This document shows positions 24,578 through 31,845 of a DNA stretch of 64,000 nt, one piece after another. Each line of letters opens with the position of its first letter. The first letter of the stretch is position 1. Source of the DNA: Burkholderiaceae bacterium (lineage in GTDB: Bacteria > Pseudomonadota > Gammaproteobacteria > Burkholderiales > Burkholderiaceae_C); NCBI GenBank assembly GCA_023150375.1, contig JAKLLA010000002.1, positions 310,001 through 374,000 on the forward strand. The letters run 5' to 3'. The notes under the pieces are model-generated. The model ran no database searches. It was not told the origin of the DNA and was given only the letters and a program-made list of their open reading frames with translations. The position numbers and the translations under genes are program-made.

Positions 24578-25891
24578 TCAGCCTTCGGCCGCCGCCGCGG
24601 CGATCAGCGCCGCCAGCGCCTGCGCCACTTCGGCCTCGCTCACCCCTTCGCCGAGCACCACCGGTGCGCCGGCCAGCGCCGCGGCGCCGCCGGTCTTGAG
24701 CTTCTTCACCCACTCACCCGCATCGCGCCCGCCCGCAAAGGCCTGGCTCTGCAGCAGCACGCGGCCGTCGTGGGCACTGAGCTTGAAGTAGAACTGCCCG
24801 TCCGCCTCGCGGTACTGCTTGAACACCGGCAGATGCGCCTTCGCCTTGGCCACCGGTGCGGCGGCCGCCTGCAGCGGCTGGAAGCTGCGCAGGCCGACCG
24901 CGTGGCGCAGCTCGTCCAGCAGCGGGCGGGCGATGGCGCGGGCCTTGGCGGCGCCGGCCTGCAGAATGGCCTCGATCTTCTCCGGGTGCGCCATCAGCGC
25001 GTCGTAGCGCGCGCGCATCGGGCCGATCTGCCGCTCGATCTGGTCGAACAGCCGCTGCTTGGCCTCGCCCCAGGCCAGGCCGGCGCGCAGCTCGGCGCGG
25101 AAGGCGGCGCGCTCCTCGGCGTTGGCGAAGGCATCGAAGATGGTCACCAGGTGCGAGCTGTCCGGGTCCTTCGGCTCGCCGGGCAGCTTGCTGTCGGTCA
25201 CGATGCGCGCGATCGCCTCGCGCAGCGCCTTGCTGCCGCCCTCGAACAACGGGATCACGTTGTCGTAGCTCTTGCTCATCTTGCGCCCGTCCAGACCCGG
25301 CAGCAGCTCCATCTCTTCGTCCACCTGCGCCTCGGGCAGCACGAAGAACTCCCGGCCCTTGCCGAACAGGTGGTTGAAGCGCTGCGCCACGTCGCGCGCC
25401 ATCTCGATGTGCTGCACCTGGTCCTTGCCCACCGGCACGCGGTGCGCGTTGAACATCAGGATGTCCGCGGCCATCAGGATGGGGTAGCAGTACAGCCCCA
25501 TCGTCACGCCCGCGTCCGGCTCCTCGCCCGCGGCGGTGTTGGCGTCCACGCTGGCCTTGTAGGCGTGCGCGCGGTTCATCTGCCCCTTGCTCGTCACGCA
25601 GGTCAGCAGCCAGGTCAGCTCCGGGATCTCGGGGATGTCGCTCTGGCGGTAGAACGTCGCCCGGTCCGTGTCCAGCCCGGCGGCGATCCAGGTGGCGGCG
25701 ATCTGCAGCCGCGACGCCTCGATGCGGTCCGGGTCGTCGCACTTGATCAGCGCGTGGTAGTCGGCCATGAAGAAGAAGCTCTCCACCCCCGACTCGCGGC
25801 TGGCTTCGATGCAGGGGCGCACCGCGCCGACATAGTTGCCGAGGTGCAGGGTGCCGGTGGTGGTGATGCCGGTGAGGACGCGTTGGGGCAT
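24578..25891 (-). CDS. trpS: Tryptophan-tRNA ligase with a C-terminal YegP-like domain
   Basis: Class I tryptophanyl-tRNA synthetase: TGTLHLGNY (HIGH-type signature) near residue 12 and KMSKS near residue 205, with the GxDxxxH-equivalent [10 protein letters not shown] between them. The core ends near residue 330. A further about 100 residues then carry a DUF1508/YegP-like unit ([18 protein letters not shown], then [12 protein letters not shown]) and an Ala-rich end, an architecture seen in some betaproteobacteria. The ATG at 25891 is preferred over the TTG at 25909. Being essential for charging tRNA-Trp, it is a normal chromosomal gene inside this block. Confidence 0.95.
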   Translation of the reverse strand: MPQRVLTGITTTGTLHLGNYVGAVRPCIEASRESGVESFFFMADYHALIKCDDPDRIEASRLQIAATWIAAGLDTDRATFYRQSDIPEIPELTWLLTCVTSKGQMNRAHAYKASVDANTAAGEEPDAGVTMGLYCYPILMAADILMFNAHRVPVGKDQVQHIEMARDVAQRFNHLFGKGREFFVLPEAQVDEEMELLPGLDGRKMSKSYDNVIPLFEGGSKALREAIARIVTDSKLPGEPKDPDSSHLVTIFDAFANAEERAAFRAELRAGLAWGEAKQRLFDQIERQIGPMRARYDALMAHPEKIEAILQAGAAKARAIARPLLDELRHAVGLRSFQPLQAAAAPVAKAKAHLPVFKQYREADGQFYFKLSAHDGRVLLQSQAFAGGRDAGEWVKKLKTGGAAALAGAPVVLGEGVSEAEVAQALAALIAAAAAEG

Positions 25892-26038
25892 GGCAGACGG
25901 GGTGGGCAATGGGAAGGCGCCGGTGGCGCGCGGGCTCGACCCGGGCCGAGCGCAGCAGGTGGTGGATTGTCGCCGCTGGCGGGCCTAGACTGATCTGGTC
26001 CGGAGGACGCCACCGACACCCGCCTCCGGCCCGCTGCC

Positions 26039-26428
26039 ATGCACCTCGACCCCTTCATCGCCGTCGACGGCCTGCCCTTCACCACCACCGCGCCGCAGCT
26101 GCGCGCGCGGCTCGGCCCGCCGCAGTCGGAAACCCGCAGCACGATCGAACTGAACGAGCTGGACTACGGCGACGTGGTCTACCGCTTTCAGGACAGCGGC
26201 CGGCTGGAGGAAGTCACCCGACGCGCCGACGTCGTCCACATCGGCAGCGTGTCGGTGCCCTTCTTCGCGCTGCAGGCCTTCATTGCCGAACACGACCCCG
26301 ACCACTTCGAGCGCGCCGGCTTCATCGTCAGCCCGAAATACGGCCTGGCCTTCGTGCCCGACCCCTCGCGCTGGGTGACGGCGCTGGCCGCACACTGCAT
26401 CGGCACCTGGCGGGACATGGCCGCCTGA
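26039..26428 (+). CDS. Conserved hypothetical protein
   Basis: A 129-residue soluble protein of regular composition without a signal peptide or membrane segment. It has alternating short strands (LNELDYGDVVYRFQDSG, VTRRADVVHIGS) and aromatic residues near the end (WVTALAAHCIGTWRDM). I do not recognise the family. Codon use is like its neighbours and it has an ATG start, so it is probably real. It is divergent from trpS with a 147-base shared upstream region. Confidence 0.55.
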   Translation: MHLDPFIAVDGLPFTTTAPQLRARLGPPQSETRSTIELNELDYGDVVYRFQDSGRLEEVTRRADVVHIGSVSVPFFALQAFIAEHDPDHFERAGFIVSPKYGLAFVPDPSRWVTALAAHCIGTWRDMAA

Positions 26429-26523
26429 CTGGTCCCGGGCGGCCGGGTTCTCCAGCCCTCCCGCCGCGGGCGTGGCCCGCTACAGTCGCCGCACCGCCCC
26501 GCGACGCCGTCGGAAGGAATGCC

Positions 26524-27204
26524 ATGCACAACGCCCTGGTCGGACAACGCGTGCTCATCACCCAGTCCACCGCCTTCATGGGGCCGGTGCTCTGCGAGGT
26601 CTTCGCCGAACAGGGCGCCACCGTCGTCGCCAGCCCGGACGACCTGGCCGACCCCGACGCCCCCGCCCGCGTGGTGGCGGCCGCGGGCGCCATCGACGTG
26701 CTGGTGGCCAACCTCGCCCTCACCGCGCCCAGCACACCCGCGCTCGAGGTGCAGGACAGCGAATGGCGCGACGTCTTCGCCGCCCTGGTCGACCCCCTGC
26801 CCCGCCTGCTGCGCGCCGCCGCCCCGGCGATGGTGGCGCGCCGCCGCGGCAAGCTGCTGGTCATCGGCAGTGCCGCCGCACTGCGTGGCATGAAGCGCAC
26901 CGCCTCCTACAGCGCGGCGCGCGGCGCCCAGCTCGCCTGGGTGCAGGCCGTCGGCGTCGAACTGGCCCCGCACCGGGTGCAGGTCAACGCCATCGCGCAG
27001 AACTTCGTCGACAACCCGACCTACTTCCCGCCCGAGGTGCAGGCCAACCCCCGCTTCCAGGAACGCCTGGCCCGCGAAGTCCCCCTGGGCCGCCTCGTCG
27101 CCGCCCGCGAAGACGCCCAGTTCGCCGCCTACCTCTGCAGCCCGGCGGCGGACTGCTTCGTGGGGCAGGTGTTTCCGGTGTGTGGGGGGTGGGTGGGGCG
27201 CTGA
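26524..27204 (+). CDS. Halohydrin dehalogenase-like SDR-fold protein
   Basis: A 226-residue SDR-fold protein with a GGAAGGA ribosome site. It lacks the Rossmann glycine motif. In its place is T13-QSTA-F18-M-G20, fitting T-x4-F/Y-x-G. The catalytic block is S116-x12-Y129-x3-R133, with Arg instead of the SDR lysine. Both patterns define halohydrin dehalogenases (Hhe enzymes), which expel halide from vicinal haloalcohols to form epoxides. Further likeness is IDVLVAN, a NPTYFPPE block after an asparagine turn and a FVGQVF...GGW end. Automatic pipelines would probably call it an ordinary SDR oxidoreductase. Activity is inferred. Confidence 0.7.
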   Translation: MHNALVGQRVLITQSTAFMGPVLCEVFAEQGATVVASPDDLADPDAPARVVAAAGAIDVLVANLALTAPSTPALEVQDSEWRDVFAALVDPLPRLLRAAAPAMVARRRGKLLVIGSAAALRGMKRTASYSAARGAQLAWVQAVGVELAPHRVQVNAIAQNFVDNPTYFPPEVQANPRFQERLAREVPLGRLVAAREDAQFAAYLCSPAADCFVGQVFPVCGGWVGR

Positions 27205-27267
27205 GGCCGGATGCCTGGGTACGGCCCATCAGGCTTCGGTTTCCAGGCTTCTAAGGTCAGTTGTTGT

Positions 27268-28077
27268 TCAAACCACGGTGCGGTTGGCCGAAGCCTGAAA
27301 CCTGCAATGCGGCCGAACCTGGCACACACCGCAGCTAGGCGCCTTCAGGCAAACCCCTCTGTCAATACCAAGGTCTGGCGACGCCACCTGGCCGAAGGAC
27401 ACCAGCACGATATCGATGTAGCGGATCGGCAGCCCGGTGGCCGCCGCAAACCGGCGGCCTTCCATGATGGATTTCAGCAGCTGGTCCTCGTTGTCCAGCA
27501 GGCCCAGTCGGTGGAACAGGCGGCAGATCACGAGGTCGGGTTTGAGCACGTTCAGACCGATGTCGGTCATGAAGTGGTAGACCGTGACGCCCCCCAGGTA
27601 GCCGAACGTCGTCTGCAGCAATTCCTTGAGCAGCATCAGGTCTTCGAACGAGTCGCTGGGCAGGTGCTGGTCCAGGAAGGCCTTGAACGACCCGTATCGG
27701 CCCACCAGGTCGCGGAAGGTGCGCGCGTTGGTCACGCAGGCCTTGACCTTGCTGTCATGGGCAATCATTTCCGGGTCATTCAGGATGCGATCGATGTCCG
27801 CCTCGCCGTACCCGGCCACCACCTCCCAGCCGGGGAAATGCCGTTCGATCACCTTGCGCTTGCGGGTCACCGTGGCCGCCTTGAAGCCGGAGTAGAAGGC
27901 GACGAACACGAGTGTCCGGAAGTACGCTGCATCGCTCATTTCACGGCTGGCAAAGCGCTTGAACTTGTCCAGCTGGTTCGTCACCTGCTCACGCGGCAGG
28001 CGCTCCGACCCCAGTGCAATAACCTGCTGCTCGATCGCAGCAAACACGTCGGTATAGGGAAACGGCTTCGGCGGCAT
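27268..28077 (-). CDS. Tag-like DNA glycosylase with C-terminal cysteine cluster
   Basis: A 269-residue protein resembling the helix-hairpin-helix DNA glycosylase superfamily closest to 3-methyladenine glycosylase I. The best match is AHDSKVKACVTNARTFRDL followed by YGSFKAFLDQ, like the Tag core. The end has four cysteines as C243-x5-C249-x2-C252-x5-C258, near the [4Fe-4S] loop of endonuclease III/MutY enzymes and absent from ordinary Tag. Base composition is visibly less GC-rich than the surroundings. It lies 60 bases after a HEPN-CBS gene on the same strand. It could repair alkylated bases or act on modified phage DNA; no direct evidence for either. Confidence 0.65.
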   Translation of the reverse strand: MPPKPFPYTDVFAAIEQQVIALGSERLPREQVTNQLDKFKRFASREMSDAAYFRTLVFVAFYSGFKAATVTRKRKVIERHFPGWEVVAGYGEADIDRILNDPEMIAHDSKVKACVTNARTFRDLVGRYGSFKAFLDQHLPSDSFEDLMLLKELLQTTFGYLGGVTVYHFMTDIGLNVLKPDLVICRLFHRLGLLDNEDQLLKSIMEGRRFAAATGLPIRYIDIVLVSFGQVASPDLGIDRGVCLKAPSCGVCQVRPHCRFQASANRTVV

Positions 28078-28137
28078 GTGTTCAGTCAGTTCGTTGGGAC
28101 GTGATCGGCAGGCCGGTCATGGTCTGGCTCGACGGGG

Positions 28138-28929
28138 CTACATCAGCTCGAATGGGGACAGCACGCCGACCAGGTAGCCCTCAGGGTAGTGGTCGTCTCG
28201 CACCAGCCAGAGCCCGGGCGGATCACGTTGGTCCAGCAAACTGGTCACGGCAGCGCCACGCTCGACAGTTTCATTGGGCGTCAACACCAGCCCGTTCCTT
28301 TGGGCTTCATCCAGCCTCTGCTTCAATCGAGCCTTCGCCGGCCAATCGGGGCGCAGGTACGTTGCTACCGCGATGTCTGCGATCAGCCACCACCGCTTGT
28401 TGTGCCAGATGGGCAGGTACGAGAACGAGTTCAGCAACATCAACTGCCGGACGTGCTCCACCGTTTGCCAGGGGTGCACCACCACCGGGGCGGACACCAT
28501 GAAGTCGCCCACGGTCAGGCGTTTGACTTCTTCTTCCGTCTTCGTCTTCACCATCAGCGCGTCCTCCAGCACCAGGCACATCGTCACGGCATCGGCCGCC
28601 ACATGCCGTGCGTAGGCACCGGTGTGCATGGCGTCGTTGCGGGCGTCCTTCAGCGCCACAAACAAGGCATCGAAGGTCTTGATGGCGCGATCGCCTTCAT
28701 TGGCATCGGGCAGCAGCTTCGATTGCCTTGCCAACGACTGCAACACACGTCGACACTGCCCCAGGCCATTCGCCTCGGGGTTCAGTCGCTTCCCCAGCGC
28801 CTCGATGGCAAAGCACATTTCCTGAAAGCCTTCCGCATCGGCCAGGGCCGCATAGCGCGCCTCACGCAAGCGGTCGCGGAAGAACAAGCACTCTTCGGAT
28901 GACAAGTCGGGGGGGGGGCTTGACCGCAC
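28138..28929 (-). CDS. HEPN-like/CBS-pair fusion protein with G-tract at 5' end
   Basis: A 263-residue protein from a GTG at 28929. The helical N-terminal part (to about residue 125) ends with R97-N-D-A-M-H102, the R-N-x3-H signature of HEPN ribonucleases, inside an ALFVALKDARNDAMHTGAY helix. Residues about 135-190 and 205-263 form two CBS repeats (LTVGDFMVSAPVVVHPWQTV and YLVGVLSPFEL), which commonly bind adenine nucleotides. The GTG has no clear ribosome site. Ten C residues on the coding strand lie just after it, and an ATG at 28960 coupled to the upstream gene would enter this frame if the tract had nine. Composition is less GC-rich than the neighbours. Function unknown. Confidence 0.6.
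   Translation of the reverse strand: MRSSPPPDLSSEECLFFRDRLREARYAALADAEGFQEMCFAIEALGKRLNPEANGLGQCRRVLQSLARQSKLLPDANEGDRAIKTFDALFVALKDARNDAMHTGAYARHVAADAVTMCLVLEDALMVKTKTEEEVKRLTVGDFMVSAPVVVHPWQTVEHVRQLMLLNSFSYLPIWHNKRWWLIADIAVATYLRPDWPAKARLKQRLDEAQRNGLVLTPNETVERGAAVTSLLDQRDPPGLWLVRDDHYPEGYLVGVLSPFELM
28909..28918. repeat. Run of ten G (ten C on the coding strand)
   Basis: A mononucleotide tract at the 5' end of the HEPN-CBS gene. With ten bases, the coupled ATG at 28960 reads out of frame and stops at about 28862. With nine it would fuse 14 leader codons to the HEPN-CBS frame. The tract is therefore either a phase-variation switch or a sequencing/assembly indel. Confidence 0.75.
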
Positions 28930-28956
28930 CGCTGCGGGATCTAGAAGTCGTTGCGC

Positions 28957-29436
28957 TCATGCTGCGGCGTCCGCTGCCTTCTGGCGACCTCGTTTTGGCG
29001 CCGGCCATGAAGTGGTGGCGGTCAAGCGGTTGAGCACTTCGCTGGCCGGTTCGTCGTCCGAGCCTTGTCGCAACAGCTCTCGGCTGATGGTCGAGTCCAA
29101 GCCGCCGCCCGCCCGCGGGGGTGGGGTGCGAAGCAAGCGGGCGGGCAGCGCGGCATCGCGGGCGGACGGTGGCGCTTCGGGGCGCGGCGGTGCAGTCTCC
29201 GTCGGGCGGCGCCGCAGGCGCAGGGCCAGCAGGCCCAGGCCGAGCAGCAGCAGAACCCCGCCGTAGCGCTGCAGGCTGTCCCACTGCGCCTGGCCGGGCA
29301 GGTGGCTCAGGGCCTGGGGCAGCAGCAGGAGCAGCGTGCCGGCCCCGACGAAGCCGGTGATCAGCCTGTCGAGCGGGTGGCGGGCCGCAGTGCGCGGGCG
29401 GCGCGGTCGCCTGGGCTGGGCGGCGGGGCGGGGCAT
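28957..29436 (-). CDS. Two-TM hypothetical protein
   Basis: A 159-residue protein with GGGAGG about ten bases before the ATG at 29436. A basic Arg/Pro N-terminus precedes two hydrophobic segments (about residues 26-46 with GTLLLLLP and 58-77 with GVLLLLGLGLLAL), then an Arg-rich stretch and a polar tail ending in alanines. Topology suggests a small inner-membrane protein with both ends in the cytoplasm. Its TGA overlaps an ATG that leads toward the HEPN-CBS gene, hinting at translational coupling. The family is not recognised. Confidence 0.5.
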   Translation of the reverse strand: MPRPAAQPRRPRRPRTAARHPLDRLITGFVGAGTLLLLLPQALSHLPGQAQWDSLQRYGGVLLLLGLGLLALRLRRRPTETAPPRPEAPPSARDAALPARLLRTPPPRAGGGLDSTISRELLRQGSDDEPASEVLNRLTATTSWPAPKRGRQKAADAAA

Positions 29437-29763
29437 GGTCGGCGCGTCCTCCCGGAATGTTCGACGTCTTGTCGGGCCATGCTAGCCATTCGCCGGAGCT
29501 GCGAAAACCCACCCGAGGGGGGCTGGGCGTGATGGAGTGCACATCGCACAGGGGGCCGGCCGGGTCAGGCAGTCGCCTTTCCAGGCGCCGGCCGGCGGGC
29601 GCTTCAGCGTCCGGCGGCAGCTCGGTCGTCACCGGAGTGGCGGGTTCGCAGGTGATGCCGCTGATCCTGCGGTGTTCGCCTCGACCGGCAGGGGCGTCGG
29701 CGCGGTGGCAGGATGCGCGGACTGGCCGCCCACCCCTCCCTCCCGGCCGCCGAGGAGACCCCC
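29437..29763. other. 327-base divergent intergenic region
   Basis: Upstream region shared by the leftward two-TM gene and the rightward SRPBCC gene. I see the ribosome site of the former next to 29436 and no gene. No promoter stands out above background. Open frames crossing it are Arg/Pro-rich and look like chance. Confidence 0.4.
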
Positions 29764-30186
29764 ATGCTGATCACCGTCGAAACCCTGGTCCGCGCCCCCA
29801 TCGCCGCCGTCTGGAAGGCCTGGACGACGCCGGAAGACATCGTGCAATGGAACACCGCATCGCCCGACTGGCACACCACGCGCGCCAGCGTGGACCTGCG
29901 CGTGGGCGGGCGCTTCTGTTCGCGCATGGAGGCCAAGGACGGCAGCATGGGCTTCGACTTCGAGGGGGAGTACACCGAGATCGTCGAACAGCAGCTGCTG
30001 GTGGCCACCTTCGGCGGCCGCTCGCTGCGGGTGGCGTTCATCCCCGGCGAGGCGGGGGTGACGGTGCGCGAGACCTTCGAGGCGGAGACGACTTTCTCCG
30101 AGGAACAGCAGCGCCAGGGCTGGCAGGCGATCCTGGAGAGCTTTGCGCGGCATGTGGAGGCCAATCCCCCCGGCGTGATCCGGTAA
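29764..30186 (+). CDS. SRPBCC (AHSA1-like) protein
   Basis: A 140-residue START/SRPBCC-fold protein of the activator-of-Hsp90 (AHSA1/CalC) type: ITVETLVRAPIAAVWKAWTTPEDIVQWN at the N-terminus in two blocks, DLRVGGRFCSRMEAKDG and a C-terminal helix RQGWQAILESFARHVE. Such proteins bind hydrophobic ligands in a deep cavity, and their physiological roles are mostly unknown. The ATG at 29764 is chosen because it begins the first strand and is preceded by GAGGAGA. Confidence 0.75.
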   Translation: MLITVETLVRAPIAAVWKAWTTPEDIVQWNTASPDWHTTRASVDLRVGGRFCSRMEAKDGSMGFDFEGEYTEIVEQQLLVATFGGRSLRVAFIPGEAGVTVRETFEAETTFSEEQQRQGWQAILESFARHVEANPPGVIR

Positions 30187-30281
30187 CCCGGTGAACGGCG
30201 AAGCGACATGCGCTTGACGCGCACGGCCGGGCCGCCGAGCATGGTCGGGCCCGTTCGAATATCCGATTCAGGAGGCCCTGC

Positions 30282-30656
30282 ATGAGCGCCGCATCGATCG
30301 CCCCCCTGCCCGCCGGCGCCTTGGTCGCCGCCCGACCGGGCCCGGCTGCGGCCCGCACCGGCGGACCGCAGCCGACGACGCCGCCGGGGCCCGGCGACTG
30401 GGTGCTGCTCGAGCGCGATCTGACGCCGCAGGAGGCGCAGCTGCTGGCCGGCTGCCTGCAGGCGGCAGGCATCGCGGCGCAGGCGGGGGACACCGGCATC
30501 GTGCAGGCGAACCCGCTGCTGTCCATCGCGGTGGGCGGGGCCTGCCTGCGGGTGCTCGAATCGCAGCAGGAGGAGGCCCGGGGGGTGCTGGCGGCCTTCC
30601 GGCGCGGCGAGTTCTCGCTGGGCGAGGACTTCGACGTGGGGCCGACCGCCGGATGA
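30282..30656 (+). CDS. DUF2007-like small protein
   Basis: A 124-residue protein with AGGAGG before the ATG. After a flexible Ala/Pro N-terminus of about 35 residues comes WVLLERDLTPQEAQLLAGCLQAAGI, then NPLLSIAVGGACLRVLESQQEEAR, the alpha/beta ferredoxin-like pattern of DUF2007 (putative signal-transducing) proteins. The stop overlaps the next gene's start (ATGA). No function is known. Confidence 0.65.
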   Translation: MSAASIAPLPAGALVAARPGPAAARTGGPQPTTPPGPGDWVLLERDLTPQEAQLLAGCLQAAGIAAQAGDTGIVQANPLLSIAVGGACLRVLESQQEEARGVLAAFRRGEFSLGEDFDVGPTAG

Positions 30657-31348
30657 CGCCCTGGTTCGACCTGGGCGCACCGGACGCCGGCCTGCTGCCC
30701 GCAGCGCTGGTGGCCAGCTGCGCCGTCTGCGTGGCAGGGCTGATCGGGGCGGACCGGATGGGCTCCGGCACGGGCCGGGCCGTGATGAAGCTGGGCGCCA
30801 GCAGCTGCTTCGTGGCGCTCGCCCTGGCGCTGGGCGCGCCGGGCAGCCCCTACGGGCAGTGGGTGCTGGCCGCGCTGCTGCTGGGCTGGCTGGGCGATGC
30901 GCTGCTGCTGTCGCGGCGCGAGCCGGCCTTCCTGGGCGGGCTGGGAGCCTTCCTGCTGTCGCACCTGTGCTTCGCGGCGGCCTTCCTGGAGCCCGGGCCG
31001 CTCGCCCTCGGCGCGGTGGCGGTGGCGACGCTGGTGGCGCTGGCCTTCGGCGCGGTCGTGCTGCGCTGGCTGTGGCCGCATCTGCGGCCGTCCCTGCAGG
31101 CGCCGGTGCTGGCCTATGTCGCGGTGATCCTGCTGATGTGCATCACCGCGGCCGGCCACGCAGGCACGAGCGGGCGCTGGGAGGTGCTGGCCGCAGCCCT
31201 GCTGTTCGCGGCCTCCGACCTGGCGGTGGCGCGCGACCGCTTCGTGATGCCGGGCTTCGTGAACCGGCTCTGGGGCTGGCCGACCTACTTCGCTGCGCAG
31301 CTGCTGCTGGCGGGATCGGTGGCGGGGGCCTGCGTCGCGACGCCCTGA
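30653..31348 (+). CDS. YhhN/TMEM86-like lysoplasmalogenase
   Basis: A 231-residue integral membrane protein with about seven or eight hydrophobic segments. The family residues GWLGDALLL, FLLSHLCFAAAF and FAASDLAVARDRF match YhhN/TMEM86, whose aspartates form the presumed hydrolase centre acting on lysoplasmalogen vinyl ethers. Start overlaps the DUF2007 gene, implying coupled translation. The substrate in bacteria is uncertain. Confidence 0.75.
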   Translation: MTPWFDLGAPDAGLLPAALVASCAVCVAGLIGADRMGSGTGRAVMKLGASSCFVALALALGAPGSPYGQWVLAALLLGWLGDALLLSRREPAFLGGLGAFLLSHLCFAAAFLEPGPLALGAVAVATLVALAFGAVVLRWLWPHLRPSLQAPVLAYVAVILLMCITAAGHAGTSGRWEVLAAALLFAASDLAVARDRFVMPGFVNRLWGWPTYFAAQLLLAGSVAGACVATP

Positions 31349-31398
31349 CGGGCGGGCTACATTCGCGCATCCCTCTCCTGTCTGCACGCCCGCCCGCC

Positions 31399-31839
31399 AT
31401 GCCGATCCGCCTCGCCCGCCCCGACGACCACGACCAATGGCTGCCACTGTGGCGCGGCTACCAGAGCTTCTACCAGGTGGACCTGCCACCCGAGCAGTCG
31501 GCGCTGAACTGGCAGCGCTTCCACGACCCGGCCGAGCCGATGCACTGCGCGGTGGCCGAGGAGGACGGCCGCCTGGTCGGCATGGTGCACTACCTTTACC
31601 ACCGCAGCTGCTGGACGGCGGGCGACTACTGCTACCTGCAGGACCTGTTCGCCGCGCCGGACTGCCGCGGCCGGGGCGTGGGCCGGGCGCTGATCGAGCA
31701 TGTCTATGCCGCGGCCGAGGCGGCCGGCGCATCGCGGGTCTGGTGGCTCACGCACGAGACCAACACCGACGCGATGCAGCTGTACGACCGCATCGCCACG
31801 CGGAGCGGTTTCCTGCAGTACCGCAAGCTGCTGGGCTGA
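31399..31839 (+). CDS. GNAT family N-acetyltransferase
   Basis: A 146-residue GNAT-fold acetyltransferase. The acetyl-CoA pyrophosphate loop is in the segment PDCRGRGVGRALIEHV (Q/RxxGxG/A form), preceded by the strand YCYLQDLFA and followed by a typical C-terminal ETNTDAMQLYDRIATRSGFLQY. The acceptor substrate is unknown. It lies six bases before a serine-hydrolase lipoprotein gene. Confidence 0.85.
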   Translation: MPIRLARPDDHDQWLPLWRGYQSFYQVDLPPEQSALNWQRFHDPAEPMHCAVAEEDGRLVGMVHYLYHRSCWTAGDYCYLQDLFAAPDCRGRGVGRALIEHVYAAAEAAGASRVWWLTHETNTDAMQLYDRIATRSGFLQYRKLLG

Positions 31840-31845
31840 GGCGAG

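Noticed and set aside
26524-27204. Calling the 26524 gene an ordinary SDR oxidoreductase
   Set aside because: The cofactor glycine loop and the catalytic lysine are both absent, and both halohydrin dehalogenase patterns are present.
27215-27310. Inverted CAGGCTTCGG and CCGAAGCCTG around the end of the glycosylase gene as an attachment site of the cassette
   Set aside because: The repeat is inverted rather than direct, partly coding, and no second copy was found at the other edge of the cassette.
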